64,000 bases of DNA from Acestrorhynchus altus. Its lineage: Eukaryota > Chordata > Actinopteri > Characiformes > Acestrorhynchidae. Below are positions 24,904-38,683 of this stretch, one piece after another. Position numbers and translations under genes: made by a program. The notes below the pieces were generated by a model. That model saw only the letters and a program-made list of their open reading frames with translations, was not told where the DNA came from and searched no databases. The stretch is taken from positions 16,212,704-16,276,703 of the forward strand of contig CM067521.1 in assembly GCA_034509495.1 (NCBI GenBank), in the 5' to 3' direction. Positions within the stretch are counted from its first letter, which is position 1, and each line of letters begins with the position of its first letter.

Positions 24904-25296
24904 ATCTAGGGGAGGTATGTTGTTTCCATATAAAAACTGAGCTGCAGTTCACAGTCTGGCCACACGGTGTCACCATCGATAAATAAATGCACAAAGTATA
25001 ACTTAAAATAGTGCATGCAAAATGCAGTCCTGTAGGAAGGGGTATTGCACATTATTATTGCACTTTTGAACTGTTTATTGCACTAAGTCCAGTTGTGTTG
25101 TGGTGGTCGGGTTGCGGGTTGCAGGTTACTGGTTGGTTCCTTCTCGTTCCCATCCTTCGTCCACGTGTACAACACCAGAGAGGAGTTGTACAGTCAGTTG
25201 CACAGTAAAGAGGGCCCTGACTGGTAGTATGTAGGCCTCATTTATGGTGTGCATATCCAAGACTATTGAAATATGTGGTATAATCCAAGTTTATTA

Positions 25297-25322
25297 TTAA
25301 CAACAACAACAACAACAACAAC

Positions 25323-25387
<65 letters not shown>
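25297..25387. repeat. (AAC)n(AAT)n microsatellite
   Basis: About nine AAC units run directly into about 22 AAT units. Confidence 0.97.
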
Positions 25388-25390
<3 letters not shown>

Positions 25391-26089
25391 CTCTGTATGA
25401 AATGGTACTGTTACGTTATGTGGTCAAAACCATAAACTACACCAGAAATTACTTGTTTGAAATCTCTTACAGCCATAACTTTAAAACCTAACACATGAGA
25501 TGAATAACATTAATTATCTGGTTCCAAAACCAACTTCAGTTCCCAAATGCTGGAGTTCTTTGCTATTTTCTCTACTTGGGCTGTGTTTTGTAAAGATACT
25601 TGTGTATGGGGTATAGGATGCTCTACACACCTCTGAATGGTTTACATATTTTCACATGTGAAACCCACGTCCTTCACGACCTGTAGGCTCTGAGGACTAC
25701 AAAAATAGCCCAGAATTTCTTGTGGGAAAATTCAAGCTCTACGCCACCAACAGGCTGTTTGTAGAAGTGTCCACACTTGCTGTGCTGCTGTACTGTAGGC
25801 CTTCTAACTTCAAACAGATAAAAACCAGAGGTAGGCCTACATGTAACTGCTTGAATTAAATACTGACCCAGATGAGACCATAAAAACTTAAGGAAAGTAT
25901 CAGAAAACTCTTAAACCATGAAGAGCTGCATTGAAAGCAGTGGTGTTCAGAGTAGCCAAATAAAAGTACTGTTACTGCACTAAAATAATATCTCATTAAG
26001 ATCTAAAGCTACATGCTTAGTACACCCAGCATCTGTTACTTAACCAAACTTAGATTTCTCATTTTGTTCAAAAATAAAATGCAAAAGCT

Positions 26090-26335
26090 TGAAAAGGTCA
26101 GTGGATTCAAATCCCAGGTCATCCTCCTTACCCTCACCAGCCGGAATCAGAGACAGCAAAATCAGCCATGGTCTCTCTGGGTGGGTAGATGGTGCTGTCT
26201 TCCCACATCACACCCAGTGCACAGGTGTCGGTTAGCCATTGTATCTGTGCTGGGGACCCAACGCTTTCCCCCTCAAGTGTGTTGGCTGCCCAATGACACA
26301 ATGGGTTAGCAGTTTGAAGAGGTGGTGGCACTTTT
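26090..26335. repeat. SINE-like repeat
   Basis: It contains GGATTCAAATCCCAGGT, a B-box-like motif, and the body CTCTCTGGGTGGGTAGATGG with a CCCAGTGCACAGGTGTCGG-like part that I associate with fish tRNA-derived SINEs. The copy is degenerate, with no clear tail. Confidence 0.5.
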
Positions 26336-27169
26336 CTATTGGGGGCGAAATGAGGATAAAATCATTGTTAGTATAACTTACAGACATGATGCACATATCA
26401 TGACAAACTACACACTTCCCAATCTAACCATTATGGTTGAGCTCAGAAACAGCAAACTGCTAAAATTCACTCCTTTCCAACTGAATTAAATCCCAGGTTA
26501 AATGCTAAAGGAGCTTCCAGTGCATGTTTACTGCTGTGTCCACGTGTACATGCTCAATCTGCATAGACTCCAACTGATCAGTGAGAGGGGGTGGGGCTAA
26601 TGATGTCACTGACCCACATATGGTGTAACAGAGGAAAACGAGAAGGGAGAGGCTGTTTGCTGTCAGTCTTTCCTCACACTTCAATTTCAGAATAAAGGTC
26701 CTGAGAACTCCTAGAACCTGATAATAACATAATTGCAGATAATTCTAGATACTAATACAGATAATTAGAGAATAATACTGATACATAAATTAATAAACTA
26801 CATTCAGGTTGTTTTTTTTATTTGGACCACTGTCAAGTATTTTAAACAACTTATTATAAATATTAATTTCAATCATTTCTTTAGAATTCTTGCATTTCTG
26901 ATTTCCAGCAGGATTTCTGTGATTTAAAGTGTTTCAGTCCTTTGATCAAAACATGGTCAAATTCAAACAAAACATTTAATTCTCTTCATTTTTATATTTC
27001 AAATGACAGTAAATATGAGCAGCCTTGATCATTTTCAGCATGATCTCATGAAAATATCTGGTATGTGTGACTGTGTGAGGACTTTTTTATTGAATAAAAG
27101 TATTTTAAAACATATGAAAACATTCAAAAACAAGTTTCTGTAGGTTAAAAAAGATCCAACAGAGTATTA

Positions 27170-27330
27170 TTATCATCATCATCATCATATTAAACATCAT
27201 AATCATCATATTAATAATCATCACAATAATAATCGCAATATATAATCATCATCATCGTCACAATCATCCCTACCATATTAATAATAATTATAATATATAT
27301 ATATAATATATATATAATAATCATCATCAC
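27170..27330. repeat. Imperfect ATC/AAT/AT simple repeats
   Basis: Runs of ATCATC, AATAAT and ATATAT form a low-complexity block. Confidence 0.85.
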
Positions 27331-27815
27331 AATCATAATTATTATTTTGAAAATGTTGAACTTAATCGTTGTGAAAAACTACAGTAAGCCTGGAGACGGT
27401 ATTTAACAACAGACGATTCATTAATCATCTTAAAATAGTTTAACTGAACATTTTCTCCATTATTGACCCATTTAGGCGGGACAGCGCCTGTCAATCACTC
27501 CTGTTCAGCAAATCAAATCAGCAAGCTTGCAGGGGGGCGTGGCCCCACTGTCGTCAGTCACGTGTGTTCCCAGCCTTCGCGGTGGAGTCGACCAATCAGA
27601 TCGTCCCTCGCTGTAATCCGGCTTTCAGCTCAGGAGATTTATCAAGTCAATCTTACAGCAGGTTGAGTAACGGCGGTCTGTTTCAGAGCTGACAGGCACA
27701 CAGAGCAGCTCTGGATACTGTAGGAGAAATATCTGATAACTGCACTGACTATATGAGCTGCATTAATCCTGTAACAATGATCACTGATCACAGATGTATT
27801 TCCAATTATAGTTTA

Positions 27816-27819
<4 letters not shown>

Positions 27820-27854
<35 letters not shown>
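27820..27854. repeat. (AT)n microsatellite
   Basis: Seventeen or so AT units lie about 650 bp upstream of the cers5 start codon. Confidence 0.95.
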
Positions 27855-27857
<3 letters not shown>

Positions 27858-27952
27858 TATGTATGTATTTACCTACCCCGTATATATAGGCACTTACACT
27901 TTACATAAATAATATATATTGTAAATATATATAGTAAGGATGTTCGGGTATG

Positions 27953-28085
27953 TACACTATATGTCCAAATGTTTGTGGACATCCAGCCACTTGCACCCAT
28001 TGCTGACACCGACGTGCAAATGCACTCCCAGCAGAGAGGCACAGAGCACACTCTGCAGCAGATAAACGCAGATAAACGCAGGTTG
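27953..28085 (+). repeat. MITE-like family A, copy 2 (5' part, cers5 promoter)
   Basis: It starts TATGTCCAAATGTTTGTGGA and includes ACCCATTGCTGAC.. and GTGCAAATGCAC, matching the left part of copy 56243-56672. Similarity fades into the GC-rich cers5 promoter, so the right half is absent. Confidence 0.6.
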
Positions 28086-28800
28086 AGCCCTGGGCTGCAG
28101 AGAGCTGGGCGGAGGATCTGCTCTGCGAGAGGATGGAGCTCCATCCGCTCCACGAGGCGCGTGCTGACGGCCCAACCTCGTGACGTCATCCCTGATCCGC
28201 ATGTCGCCTTAAACAGCAGTGGCCGGAGCGGGTGGCGCTGCAGGTGGTGGGAGTGTTCCCGTTCCCGCGGCTGTGTGGGAGTGGGGGCAGACGCCGTTTC
28301 TCCGGCGGGAGCCGCGCAGAGGCGGAGCTCCACACTTCCTCATCCAGGCTCCTCCGTCGCGGGTGGATCAGCTCTCCATGGTGGCGCTGCAGGGAGGCGA
28401 ACGGAAAGCCCGCCCTCGCTCCGCTGTTCCAGCCGCTGTTATTACTGTCTGAGTGTCGTTTCCTCTCCAGGTACTCCTCTCCCTCTGTCGGGGACTCTTC
28501 TCCACCATGGCCGCGCTGTCCGACTGGTTTTGGGACGAGAGGTTCTGGCTTCCTCACAATGTGACCTGGGCGGACCTGGCGGACCCCGCGCCCGGGGTGG
28601 AGTACCCCAAAGCCGGCCACTTGTTCCGAGCGCTGCCGCTGGCCCTGGGGATCTTCGCCGTGCGGATATTTTTCGAAAGGTAACGCGTTTCGGGGGCTTG
28701 TGTCTGTTTCTGCGTGTCCTCGGCCGTCGATGATGAACAGAGCCGCACACGGAGGGCAGAGGGTCTCTGTGAGGACGCCCCGGGCAGGGTCTTAGTGCCC
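28000..28800 (+). promoter_or_regulatory. cers5 CpG-rich promoter region
   Basis: The sequence switches abruptly from AT-rich to GC-rich with many CpGs from about 28085 to 28800, and no TATA box is evident. The ATG at 28507 has a strong Kozak context (CCACCATGG). This is typical of a broadly expressed vertebrate gene. Long open frames on both strands here (up to 254 codons) are explained by the high GC content and are not called as genes. Confidence 0.75.
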
Positions 28801-31800
28801 GGTGTGTCATTTGTTTTGGTTGTTTCTGCCTCTAAAACCCCTCAATCTGACCTGCTCAGAGAGGCAGTGCCGCCTTCCAGCTGCCTTACCCACCCCCTCA
28901 TAGAGGAAGGCACGTGAAGAGGGCTGAGGTCCAGGCAAAACAGCTTTCAGTCCAGCTTGTCAGCTTTGACACCCTCCTGCCAACCTGGGATTGAAGGCAT
29001 GAGGCGAGGCAGCCCAGGGAAAGCAGGACGGGAGAATTCGTCTTGTGGTCCACTAGTGGACCGGAGCAGCGATTGTTGTTGAACTTTTGTGTCCGGGCCT
29101 TCAGAACACTGGCCGGAGAGAAGTGGAGTGAAGTTGAGCTGGCAAACATGGTGTAGGTAGTGTCTGAACTTTGATCAAAAGGCTGTGGGTTCAATGTAGT
29201 AAACCGTGAGCCGTGAGCATTCTGTTGTGGTCAGCAGGCCCTTCATTGATGGATTCTCGACATACAGGGACAGCCTTGAGACCGAGCTAAAGAAGTCAAC
29301 TTTGTGTAATTAGATGTGTCTGATGTTCGTAATGCATCTTTCCTGCTCGTGTTTGTGAGGGGCTTTTGGGGCCTGCTTTAGTGAAGATACGCGATAGATG
29401 ATGCTGATGTTCAGGCCTGAATTCTAACATTTTCAGCATCATCACTTGAGAAATGAACAATTTTACGAGAGTTTTGTTTTCTTTGGCTTTCTTGTTATGA
29501 ACAGGTGGGGTGGAAAAGTTAGCACTGTAAGACCCCTAAGCAAGGTCCTGAACACATGACTGACCCTGTGCTCTGACTCCGGCCTTCTAAGCTGGGATAT
29601 GGAAAGAGAAGACTGACGGTGAAAGGATCATTACTGTTAAGAGACACATAAAGCTACAGGTGGAAATTCATTTCTCTAAGGATTTTGCCACTGCAGGTTG
29701 AGTCTACTAGCCCTGTTTACCTGAAACGAGCTGTTAAAGGGCAATTCCAGCATTGATTCACAGTGTCGGTGTGATTGTCATTGAGACGTAAACAGTAATC
29801 CGGAGTGAATTTGGTGAGAAATGGTTGATTGCACTGAAACTTGACATCCAGGGGTAGCAATGATGACTACAATGCGAATATAGCCATTTATTTACTAACC
29901 AGTGATCTAACATGTGACTTGTTTGGAGATGGTTTAATTTTTTATTCTTTAATTGTGCACAAAAGAATAAAAAACACATTTTAGAGCCAAAGCATCCTTC
30001 AGAACTCTCATTATTAGTGACACGTATCAGACGGTGTATTCATAATTGTTGGGTGAGGAATAATTGTCTGTGATTTGGTTTCTTTAGAACAGACTGTGAA
30101 TGACTTTCCTAACTAATCTTAACTTTTTAATTCTGCAGAAATGTTGGACTTTAGAAAAATGGATGGGCTTCATCTTTGAACATTCATTAATGTGTTTCTT
30201 GAGTGAGGTCTGGTTGGCAGATGGGTGACACATTAAAAGTTTACCTGCTTGACTCTGAATCCAATGTTGACAAAAAAAGGTTTAATAGTTCCACATGACC
30301 GCCAGTGGCATGACTTAGCGTGGAGCTCATTGGCCTACATAATGGTAAGAAGTGCTTACTTGAGGAACCTGTTGAAGGTGTTGATGCCATCTAGCTCTTC
30401 CAGTTATTCTGGAGTCTTTCGATGCTTTTGAGTCCGGTTCAACTAGTTCTGTCTTCGACTTTCTGCAGTGCTGAAAATTGCCATGCTTAAAGTGTGCTTT
30501 AAGGTAATTTTAGTCTATACGCTGAAATTAGTCCCAAATACGAGCTCTGTGAAGTTAGTTTGAATAGCAGTGAAGAGCCGTGCTCAGAATGGATCTGATG
30601 GATTCTTAAAACAGTGTGTACTTTAATAAATTGCCATTGGTTGAGTGTTTGAGGGGTTTGAGCTTGATGGCCTTGACGGCATTTTAGTGGAATAATTGGA
30701 TAAGATTCAGTTTTAGCCAGAACCATTTTTAATTCTAATGAGATTACATTGCTAGTTCATGGTCAGACTAGGTTAAGCTTCAAGTTTCTCGAGTCTGGAG
30801 ATTGTCTCCGTCTGATCATTATGCAAAAATGGTTCTGTGTTCTGACTACTGGTTCTGCCATTTGACTTGAAACAGTAGTCAGTTTTTTGGCACCAGAAAT
30901 TGTTCATTATGATGTTGTAGGTTCCCCTGAATCAAACAAATGTGTAAATTATCTATCAGCACCAATTTCTTTATTCTCAAGAATACTAAAAAAGAGAGCA
31001 TTAATGATGCTTAGATTTCATCATGTAATATCCTTGCCTGACCCTCCTTTGAATCCGCTCGTTGATTGTTTGATATTTCTGTAATTAATTAAATTATTGA
31101 TCATTTGATTAATCTGTCAAATGAATTGTTGTGCTCTTTCTCATCACAGTGCTGCCATTCAGTGTTTCATCCCTGGAGCAAAGATTTCTGCCTTTATGAT
31201 GCCATGAAACAATGCAAGCCATATTGCCTCAAGGGTCAGAGTTTAGATCCAGAGTACAATCAGTACAACTGTGTATCTTCAAAGATATAACTTGGTTCTT
31301 AAGAGCTAATTTTAAACTTAAAAATGAGTTAAACGCCACCTTCTTTCCACAGAAGAAAACAAAATAAAAAACTTGGTCAAGTAAGGCCAGGAGGACACCA
31401 GCGTATAAACACTTAACAAAGATCACTTCCCTGATGAAAAGTACTAAAGGCACCCCTGCAGTGACGGGGATTTTAGCCCACGAGTATAGTTTAGTATCTT
31501 CTTTAAGAAGTATCTTCTTCTTTTTAGCAAGCAACAGAACTGTTGACCAGCGCTTAGTCTTGGAAATAAATAAATGAATGATTTTTTTTGGAGGTTTCTG
31601 TGATGTAGTTATGTTTTTATCTCTGGTTGTGAAGTAGTTTCGTTGTTTTGTCTCCAGCTGTGAATTAATTTTGTTGTTCTGTCTTCAGGTGTACCATGGT
31701 TTCGGTGTTCTGTCTTCAGCTGTACCATAGTTTAATTGATTTGTCTCTGGACATGAAGTAGTTCAGTTGTTTAGTCTTTGGGTGTGTATTGTTTTGTTTT

Positions 31801-34800
31801 GTCTTGTTTTGTTTTGCCACATCACTATACACCCCCTATGTGTCCTGTAGTGTACTACACTACGCCAGAAATAAAGTGCCTTTATTTTTAAGATAGTAAT
31901 CCTACCAACGTTTTCTGTGATGTTCTTTGTCCGTGATTGATTAAAGTTCTTTCTTGTCAAGGCTTTGTTGTAATGGAGCCCCCCCCGTCCACCCCACGGG
32001 AGCTTTTTAGGATACTAATTTGGCAGCTTGTTGTCTTCTCTACAATGGCGGTGTTCAGAGGCACCAACCGTTCCCCAGCCATGACTCACCGTGCCTGCAT
32101 GTTTCTGGCTGTGATGGCTCACCAGGCGACCCAATTAAGCTAGTTGGTCTAGAGAGAGCATCAGTGTGGTTTCAGCGGGAGACCTCCCGCGCAGACTGAG
32201 TGGAGAAAGCAGTGATGAGGGGTAACGGCTGGCTGCTCTTGCTCCCCAGCTGGGGAACCCTTATCCCTTCAGGCCCTGGGCCAGGGTGAAGTCAGCAGTG
32301 CTCTGTTCCTGCAGACTCATTCATTTATTCATCAGCAGTGATGGAGGGCCAGATCTTGTGTTGATGTACTTTTGTTTTTGAGTTAAACATGCTGACGTTC
32401 AGAAAGACGATTGGGGTGGGGAAACAATGTAGTATCGTTGTACTGTTAGCCTAGACCTCTAGAGTTGGGCAATGTGATGCGTTCTGTACAGTGCTAAGAA
32501 ATTGATCTGACATCCCTGCTAATAGTGTAACCCTTTTTGTTGCAATACTGGTGATCTGGCACTTAATCTTGAGTACTATTGAGTAATAGGGGCATTTCTC
32601 AGATTGTGTTCTTTATATTTAAAGTGTGGAAGAATGCATTTGGGCAGTAGTTTTCTTTTTATTTGATGTATGAAGTGCATGGGGTGAAAAATGCTCAGAT
32701 GGCATTGAACAAGCCTCTTTACCACGTTATTCAGCCTCAGAATGAAGCACAGAATTTCTTGTTTTAGAGAGGGCAAACAAAGGAGAGGAGAGATAGCAAC
32801 AGCTAGTTGAAATGGCATAGCATTTGCGTTTAGCCTAAAGAGTATCTCAGTTTTGGGCCCTTAGGTTTGTTTTCGTTGTGTCTTGAGTTTGAGCTCCTCT
32901 TCTGTGGACTCTGGCACCGGAAAAGCAGCAGTCACAAGGCCTGGTTCTTGTAGAAACTCCTATTCCCATAACTAGCAATGTCTGGAGGTGATGAGCCATA
33001 TCAACAGCTCCAGTATCAAGAGCGCCAGATTATTGTCTTTGAGTGGTTTGACTATGGCTTTCTCTAGTGGATGCCGTTCATGTAAATATAATAGTTAAGA
33101 CTGTTATGTAAAAGTAGAATTTCTAGATTTCTGTTGCAGGAGAGACATCAGTGTTTTGGGCCTAACATGGTGGTGGTGTTTATAGCCAGGTTCTAGACTA
33201 TTCCAATATATTTATTGCTATATTATTGTTATTGCATATTTCTTGCTGTGAATATTGTTACCATCTGTTCTCAAATCCCTGGTCAACAGCTCCTAACAAT
33301 GACATTAATGACTGTTTAGGGAATTGTAGCTTGTGGACATGTTTTCTGTACTTATTCAATGTCGATGTGAATTACAGCCTTATTCACAGAGCCAGCATTT
33401 TCACGTCATTGTGTTTCAGAATTCATCCACCTACTTCTATGAACCGTCATGTCTGATCAAAAAACACCAGTGACCCACATCTGTTGGCAGCCATACATGA
33501 CCATACAATGACCGTGCAGCCACTATGTTTGACTGATTGGTATATTTCAGTTTTTACAGTCATGCACAGTCAAGTTTTTACAGGGATGAAACAAGATTTG
33601 CTTTCAGTAGAAACATCTTGACAGCCATTTGAAGTCTTTTTATGGCTGTGTTGTTTGTAGTTCAGAGACACCAGGCAGGACAAGCAGTAGCCCACCTAAT
33701 AAGGGCTAAAAAGCTCTGCCACCCCAATGACATCCACCACACATCTGGGAGCACAAATGCACCAGACAGTTCGGAGTGAGCGCCGTGCAAAGCCATTCTG
33801 AGGGCCAGTTGTTTCCAGTCACCACCGACACATGACATCTGATGAGAATGGCTTAGTTTATTAGTTTATGTAGTTTCTCTCTTTTTTGCATTTTAGATTT
33901 AGACAGCTAAAAAAATAGACTAAATGTAGCTAAACAAAGTAAAAAAAAAAAAAATACACAATGTACCGCAGCAGTACAGTAGATGAGTTGTAAGGTGCGG
34001 TAGTGCTGAGGTAGCAGCAGAACTTTCTCATTCTCAGATGTGTAACACGCTTCTTGAGACACCCATATGGTGGTTTGTGTTGAGAAAGACAAGAGTGTGC
34101 TCTTCTTTATTTCCAAAAAATACAACAGACGCACAACATACCACACAGCACATGTATTTAGGCTAGTCAGACTAAAACATGACCATGTTTGTGCCTCTGT
34201 ATCACTCCCACATTTTCTACACACACACTCATCATTCACTGCTTCACACACAGATCCAGGAAAGTGGTTGCATTGTGTTGAATGGCAGTTCAACTGATAT
34301 AACAGTGATTCATCTGCAGCAGAGGTTTTGGGAAGACCTGTTGCACAAGACGACTGTGATTACTCAGACTGTAGAAATGTCACACCACACCGTTTAAGGC
34401 TAAAACACTCTGACTATTTAATCAACTAGTTTTTTCTGATGTAATTTAGTTATTTAGTGATGAGTGGTATGTTGACTGTACCGGTATGACCGCACTGGTG
34501 TCACTTGTACTTTTGGTGCTGTTAACTCACTTTAATTGCATGTGTGTTGTTTCCTACATTCTGTAGTTTATTTTGAAATGCGTGCGGCTGAGTTGCACCC
34601 ATTGCTGACGGATGTGATCACAGCATGTCTAATTCCTGCCAATAGCAATTCCCAAACCTGGCCCTGCTGCTCCCTTACCATGCATATTTGGTTTGGATTG
34701 CCTGCTTGCCCACTTTAACTTTGAACTTCATTTTTGTTTAGTCACAATTATTATTATTAATATATATTATTAACGTGCCAGTTATTCAACCCCGGTAGGA

Positions 34801-37800
34801 CTCTCTCCCTGTCACATATGATGCTCTCGACACTGGCAGGATAAAGACAAGCACATGCTTCCTCCAATGCATGTGAAATCAGCAACCGCCTCTTGCATCA
34901 ACCGCTGCCATTACATCATTGCTGGACATCCAACGAGCTCAGAAAGTGCAGGGATGGCCCTGGCACGGTAACTATGCTGGGTGACAAGCATGACCCAGGA
35001 TTTGAACCTGTGATCTATTCTCCCCATTAAAGCAGGGAATTCTGTGCCGAGCTGTGGGGCACCACGATCGGTTTTGGGAAATGCTGAGCTAAAGTGAGAT
35101 AAAGCACCCCAGCATTGAGCTGCGGAGCAGTAGAAAACTGTGTTGACTGGTATGATGGTGCTCCACCCAGGGATGAACACACTATAGCTATTTTTGCTGG
35201 ATGCAATGCTCTGAAATCTAGTAGAAATGTTTTCATGGACAGAGTTCCAGTTAGCCCAGCAAAATCTGGAGAAACTCCTCGACTTCAGAAGAAACAGTGA
35301 ATGTGCGGGTGTCCAGCTTCTGTATTACGTTATCATAGTGTAACCGTGGATCAGAGCATTGATATTGCTATGCAATCATGACCGTTTCCATCATGGATAT
35401 GTGATGATAATGACTGTATACATCATTGATTAAATTATTTGTATTAGTCAAAAACGAAATATTTCAGATTAGAAATCCAAAAGTGATGTTCAAATCAAAC
35501 ATATTAGCAAGTGGTTTAAAATGGTAGTAATTTCAGGCTCCTGCAGATGGCATTGCATGAGGATGATCAGGCTGTAAATTCTTGCGTGATGTGTGACGGG
35601 TGGGACACGGCAGTGACTGTCCCATTCGATGTGTGGAAAATGGGTTGCAAATCAGATGTTAATGATTCATAGGAGTGATCGTATTTGGGCATCTTAAAGG
35701 CCACAGTGTGAAGGTCTACCAACAGTGGCAAAAATCCAAGGGATTTATTTATTTATTTATTTATTAATTAATAATTGTGGCTGAAAGATGGAACTGATAG
35801 ACGGGGGACTGCCACTGGGTTTCATGGCTTGCTAAGGAAAATCACTTCACTTCCAGGCAAGAATTGTTCCTTCATGTCAATGCATGTTCTGAAAACACTC
35901 CAAACGTAACTGCAGAACTGGAACATATGAAGAAAAGTGGCATGCAAAAGGCCTTTGCTCACGTTTTGCCACAGTGGAACCTAAAATTATTTGGCAAGAG
36001 TCTAAAATTACTGATTATTCAAAAATTATTCATAAGATATGAAGAATTTGTTTTAACCATAATTTAAATGGATCTGTGACTCGCTGTGCCTGATGATTCT
36101 CATCCATCTAGTGATTCCAGGTGTGTATTACCAAGAAGCTGGCTCATATACTGCTCTGTTTAAATCCTGATATAGATATAAATATTGACATCACTCAGCC
36201 CTAATGCTGGATGAATATAACGATTACTTAAGACCTTGCGAACTGCACAGTTTGAATTTCCCTTCAGTCAAACCAGTTTCACTCCCCGGGGTCCGCAGGG
36301 AACGGCAAGGTCAGTTGAAATAGACCTCTTGATCAGCTGATTGTAGAATCTTGCATTAGGAAGGAAGCCAGCAGGACGCTGTGGACACTGCTTTAAAGTA
36401 TAAGAAATGAACCACTTCATTACCTGTATCTGTTACGGGTTTATGACTGATTCTGCACAGAAGCTTCCAGCGCTGTGTGGATGGTGAGAACAGGTTGGTG
36501 CATTCACTGGAGCACAGCAGAAACACATGACGCAAGAGAGAATGTGCATATTATGAGAGCCAGGCAAGAGAGGACTTGATGGAGAATGTTCAGGTGTTTT
36601 AATGTACACGTGGATGATCCTACAGGCACAGACTACACCGTTTCAAAACAAAGGGTTTGAACTGTGAATGTGTTTCCATGAGCAATTCTAAAAATACTAA
36701 GGTTTAAGAAGAGCTCCAGTAATTTATGTATCTACTTTGTTTCCTACGATGACTTCTTGTGCTGCCACCACCACCTTATCTCTTCTGATTCTGATTGCTG
36801 TCCAGCTTCACTGCAAATGATGTCCTCTTAAATCTAGTCCATGTAGCTGACACTTCTCATTTGAAGATTGTTGAAAAAAGATTTTAGGATTATTCAGCTT
36901 TATTTTTAGGGTTACTCTTTACAGTAAGGGTACGTAAGAGTACTTATGACGGTAATAAACATTACTGCATGGTTTAGTAATGTCTCAAGTAATTATTAAC
37001 TGACTATTGAGGATTACTAAATGTTTGAGAATTGCACAATAGCATACTCTCTACTCTCTAACTATAGGAATACTAACACTGGACAAAAGTATTGGGACAC
37101 TTATTCATTCATTGTTTCTTCTAAAATCAAGGCTATTGGATGCTGTATCTCGAGTGTGTATTGGCTGGTTATCGCAAGTGCCGATTGTAAAGCCTTCTCA
37201 GAAGTCTGTATATAAGGATAACGTCCTTCATTCAATACTCACACATTTAGTAATGCTTAATAGATGTCCAAACATGATCCAGTTGCATTCAAAAACATGT
37301 TTGTGTGTAAACAGCCTCATATATATGATTTTTTTTTTTTTTTTCAGCAAGAAAGGCATAATATTCATGTACATTTGCCATACATTACAATAAACATCTT
37401 GCGAAGAAACTTGCAGAAGTTGCATTGACAATGCTGAAACAAGACCTTCCGGTTCACCCTAAGACACCCTGTAAGCCTCAAAATCTAATTAGGAATAATC
37501 CTAGATAATAAACTTTAAACTTTAAGAACATACTGTAAAATGTTTTTGAGGCCAACAGTAAAAGGATTGGGACACCTGTTCATTCACTGTTGCTTCTGAA
37601 ATCAAAAGTTTATCCTGCTGTTGTTGGAGTAACTGTGTGTACTTTCCAGGGAAGGCTTTCAGAGTGACAGAGATGTCAGAGTATTGCTGTGAGGATTGCA
37701 TTGCATTATTGGATGAGCGTTAGTGCAGTCGGGATGTTTGATGATTGCCATTCCAACTCATGCCAAAAGGACTGGATGAAGCATCATCATCCCAGAGAAC

Positions 37801-38651
37801 ACAGTAGAGGAATTCTTTACAGGAACTAGCTGTGTGTGCATTTGCATAGGTCATGTTTACACCAGTGTTTGTCTTTTCTCGGGACATTTATCCAGAGCGC
37901 TCACTAAGCATTTCTTTGTGTCAAGTGAAGAATACGACTGTTTACATATGCAGCTCTGCCACTGCTAACCAGCTGCAAGCCGTAAAGATCAGTTAGCGAG
38001 ACCTCAGGGTCACAATACTGTAAATACTAGGACTAGCTCTAGCTAAATTTAGCACCTCCAGACATGGATCTGCCTTTTATTTTTCTGCTCCCATTCTAAT
38101 TAAAACCCAGTCTGGGAAACTCTATTGATGGTCAGTGCCAGATTCCACAGCCTTCAGTGCTCTCCTGTTAGTGCTGGTAGAGTGCAGGAGGCCTCGGTAT
38201 TCTTCACAGTACTAATACTATGCTAGTGTACCGTTGAGAACAGCTGTCGGCTCCTGTGTGGTTGCAGTTTTGCAGCTGGTGGCTCAGTGTCAGTATAATG
38301 TGGTTTTAGACATATGATAGATGTTATAAAAATAGTGGGCTGCAGTTTTCATCTGTCAGGTGACGTTCATTTGGGGTGGTTTTTCAATTTGACAGTTTCG
38401 CGCCTGGCAGAAAGTCATACCTACTTTTTAGGGATGGGTAGTCCCTCTCACTGAACACTGACTTTCTGTTATTTGGTTTTATTCTAATGTTAATTATGAG
38501 TTAATTATGAGTAAACAAACATGACATTGAAATACAGAGTTTGTAATAAATTTATGTTTATATAATGCCTCTGTGCAGATGTTGTTGAATCTTAAGACAA
38601 TTATTTAAAATCATTGATCTGGAACCCTAGATAACATTATAACTTGTATAA

Positions 38652-38683
<32 letters not shown>

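Larger units (their letters stand above)
21851..27950. other. gpd1-cers5 intergenic region, repeat-rich
   Basis: I find no gene in these 6.1 kb. They hold two hAT-type miniatures (22728-22938, 24823-24903), a tandem AGAACC-type repeat (23236-23640), a MITE copy (24409-24715), an (AAC)n(AAT)n tract, a SINE-like block (26090-26335) and ATC/AT-rich sequence (27170-27330). The rest is unannotatable by eye. The segment 27450-27720 is less AT-rich and may belong to the distal cers5 promoter. Confidence 0.6.

Noticed and set aside
25297..25387. CRISPR-like regularity
   Set aside because: Trinucleotide microsatellite in an animal genome; no repeat-spacer structure.
26013..26309. 98-codon open frame
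   Set aside because: It lies over the SINE-like block at 26090-26335, in a frame with no domain.
27969..28733. 254-codon open frame on the plus strand over the cers5 promoter
   Set aside because: It overlaps the GC-rich cers5 first exon and promoter in a different frame, has Arg/Gly/Ser-rich composition expected of GC-rich DNA and resembles no protein. Several antisense frames there have the same cause.
34911..35236. Two overlapping minus-strand frames of 69-89 codons
   Set aside because: They are translations of the SINE-like block and MITE family A copy; similar frames appear at other copies of these repeats.
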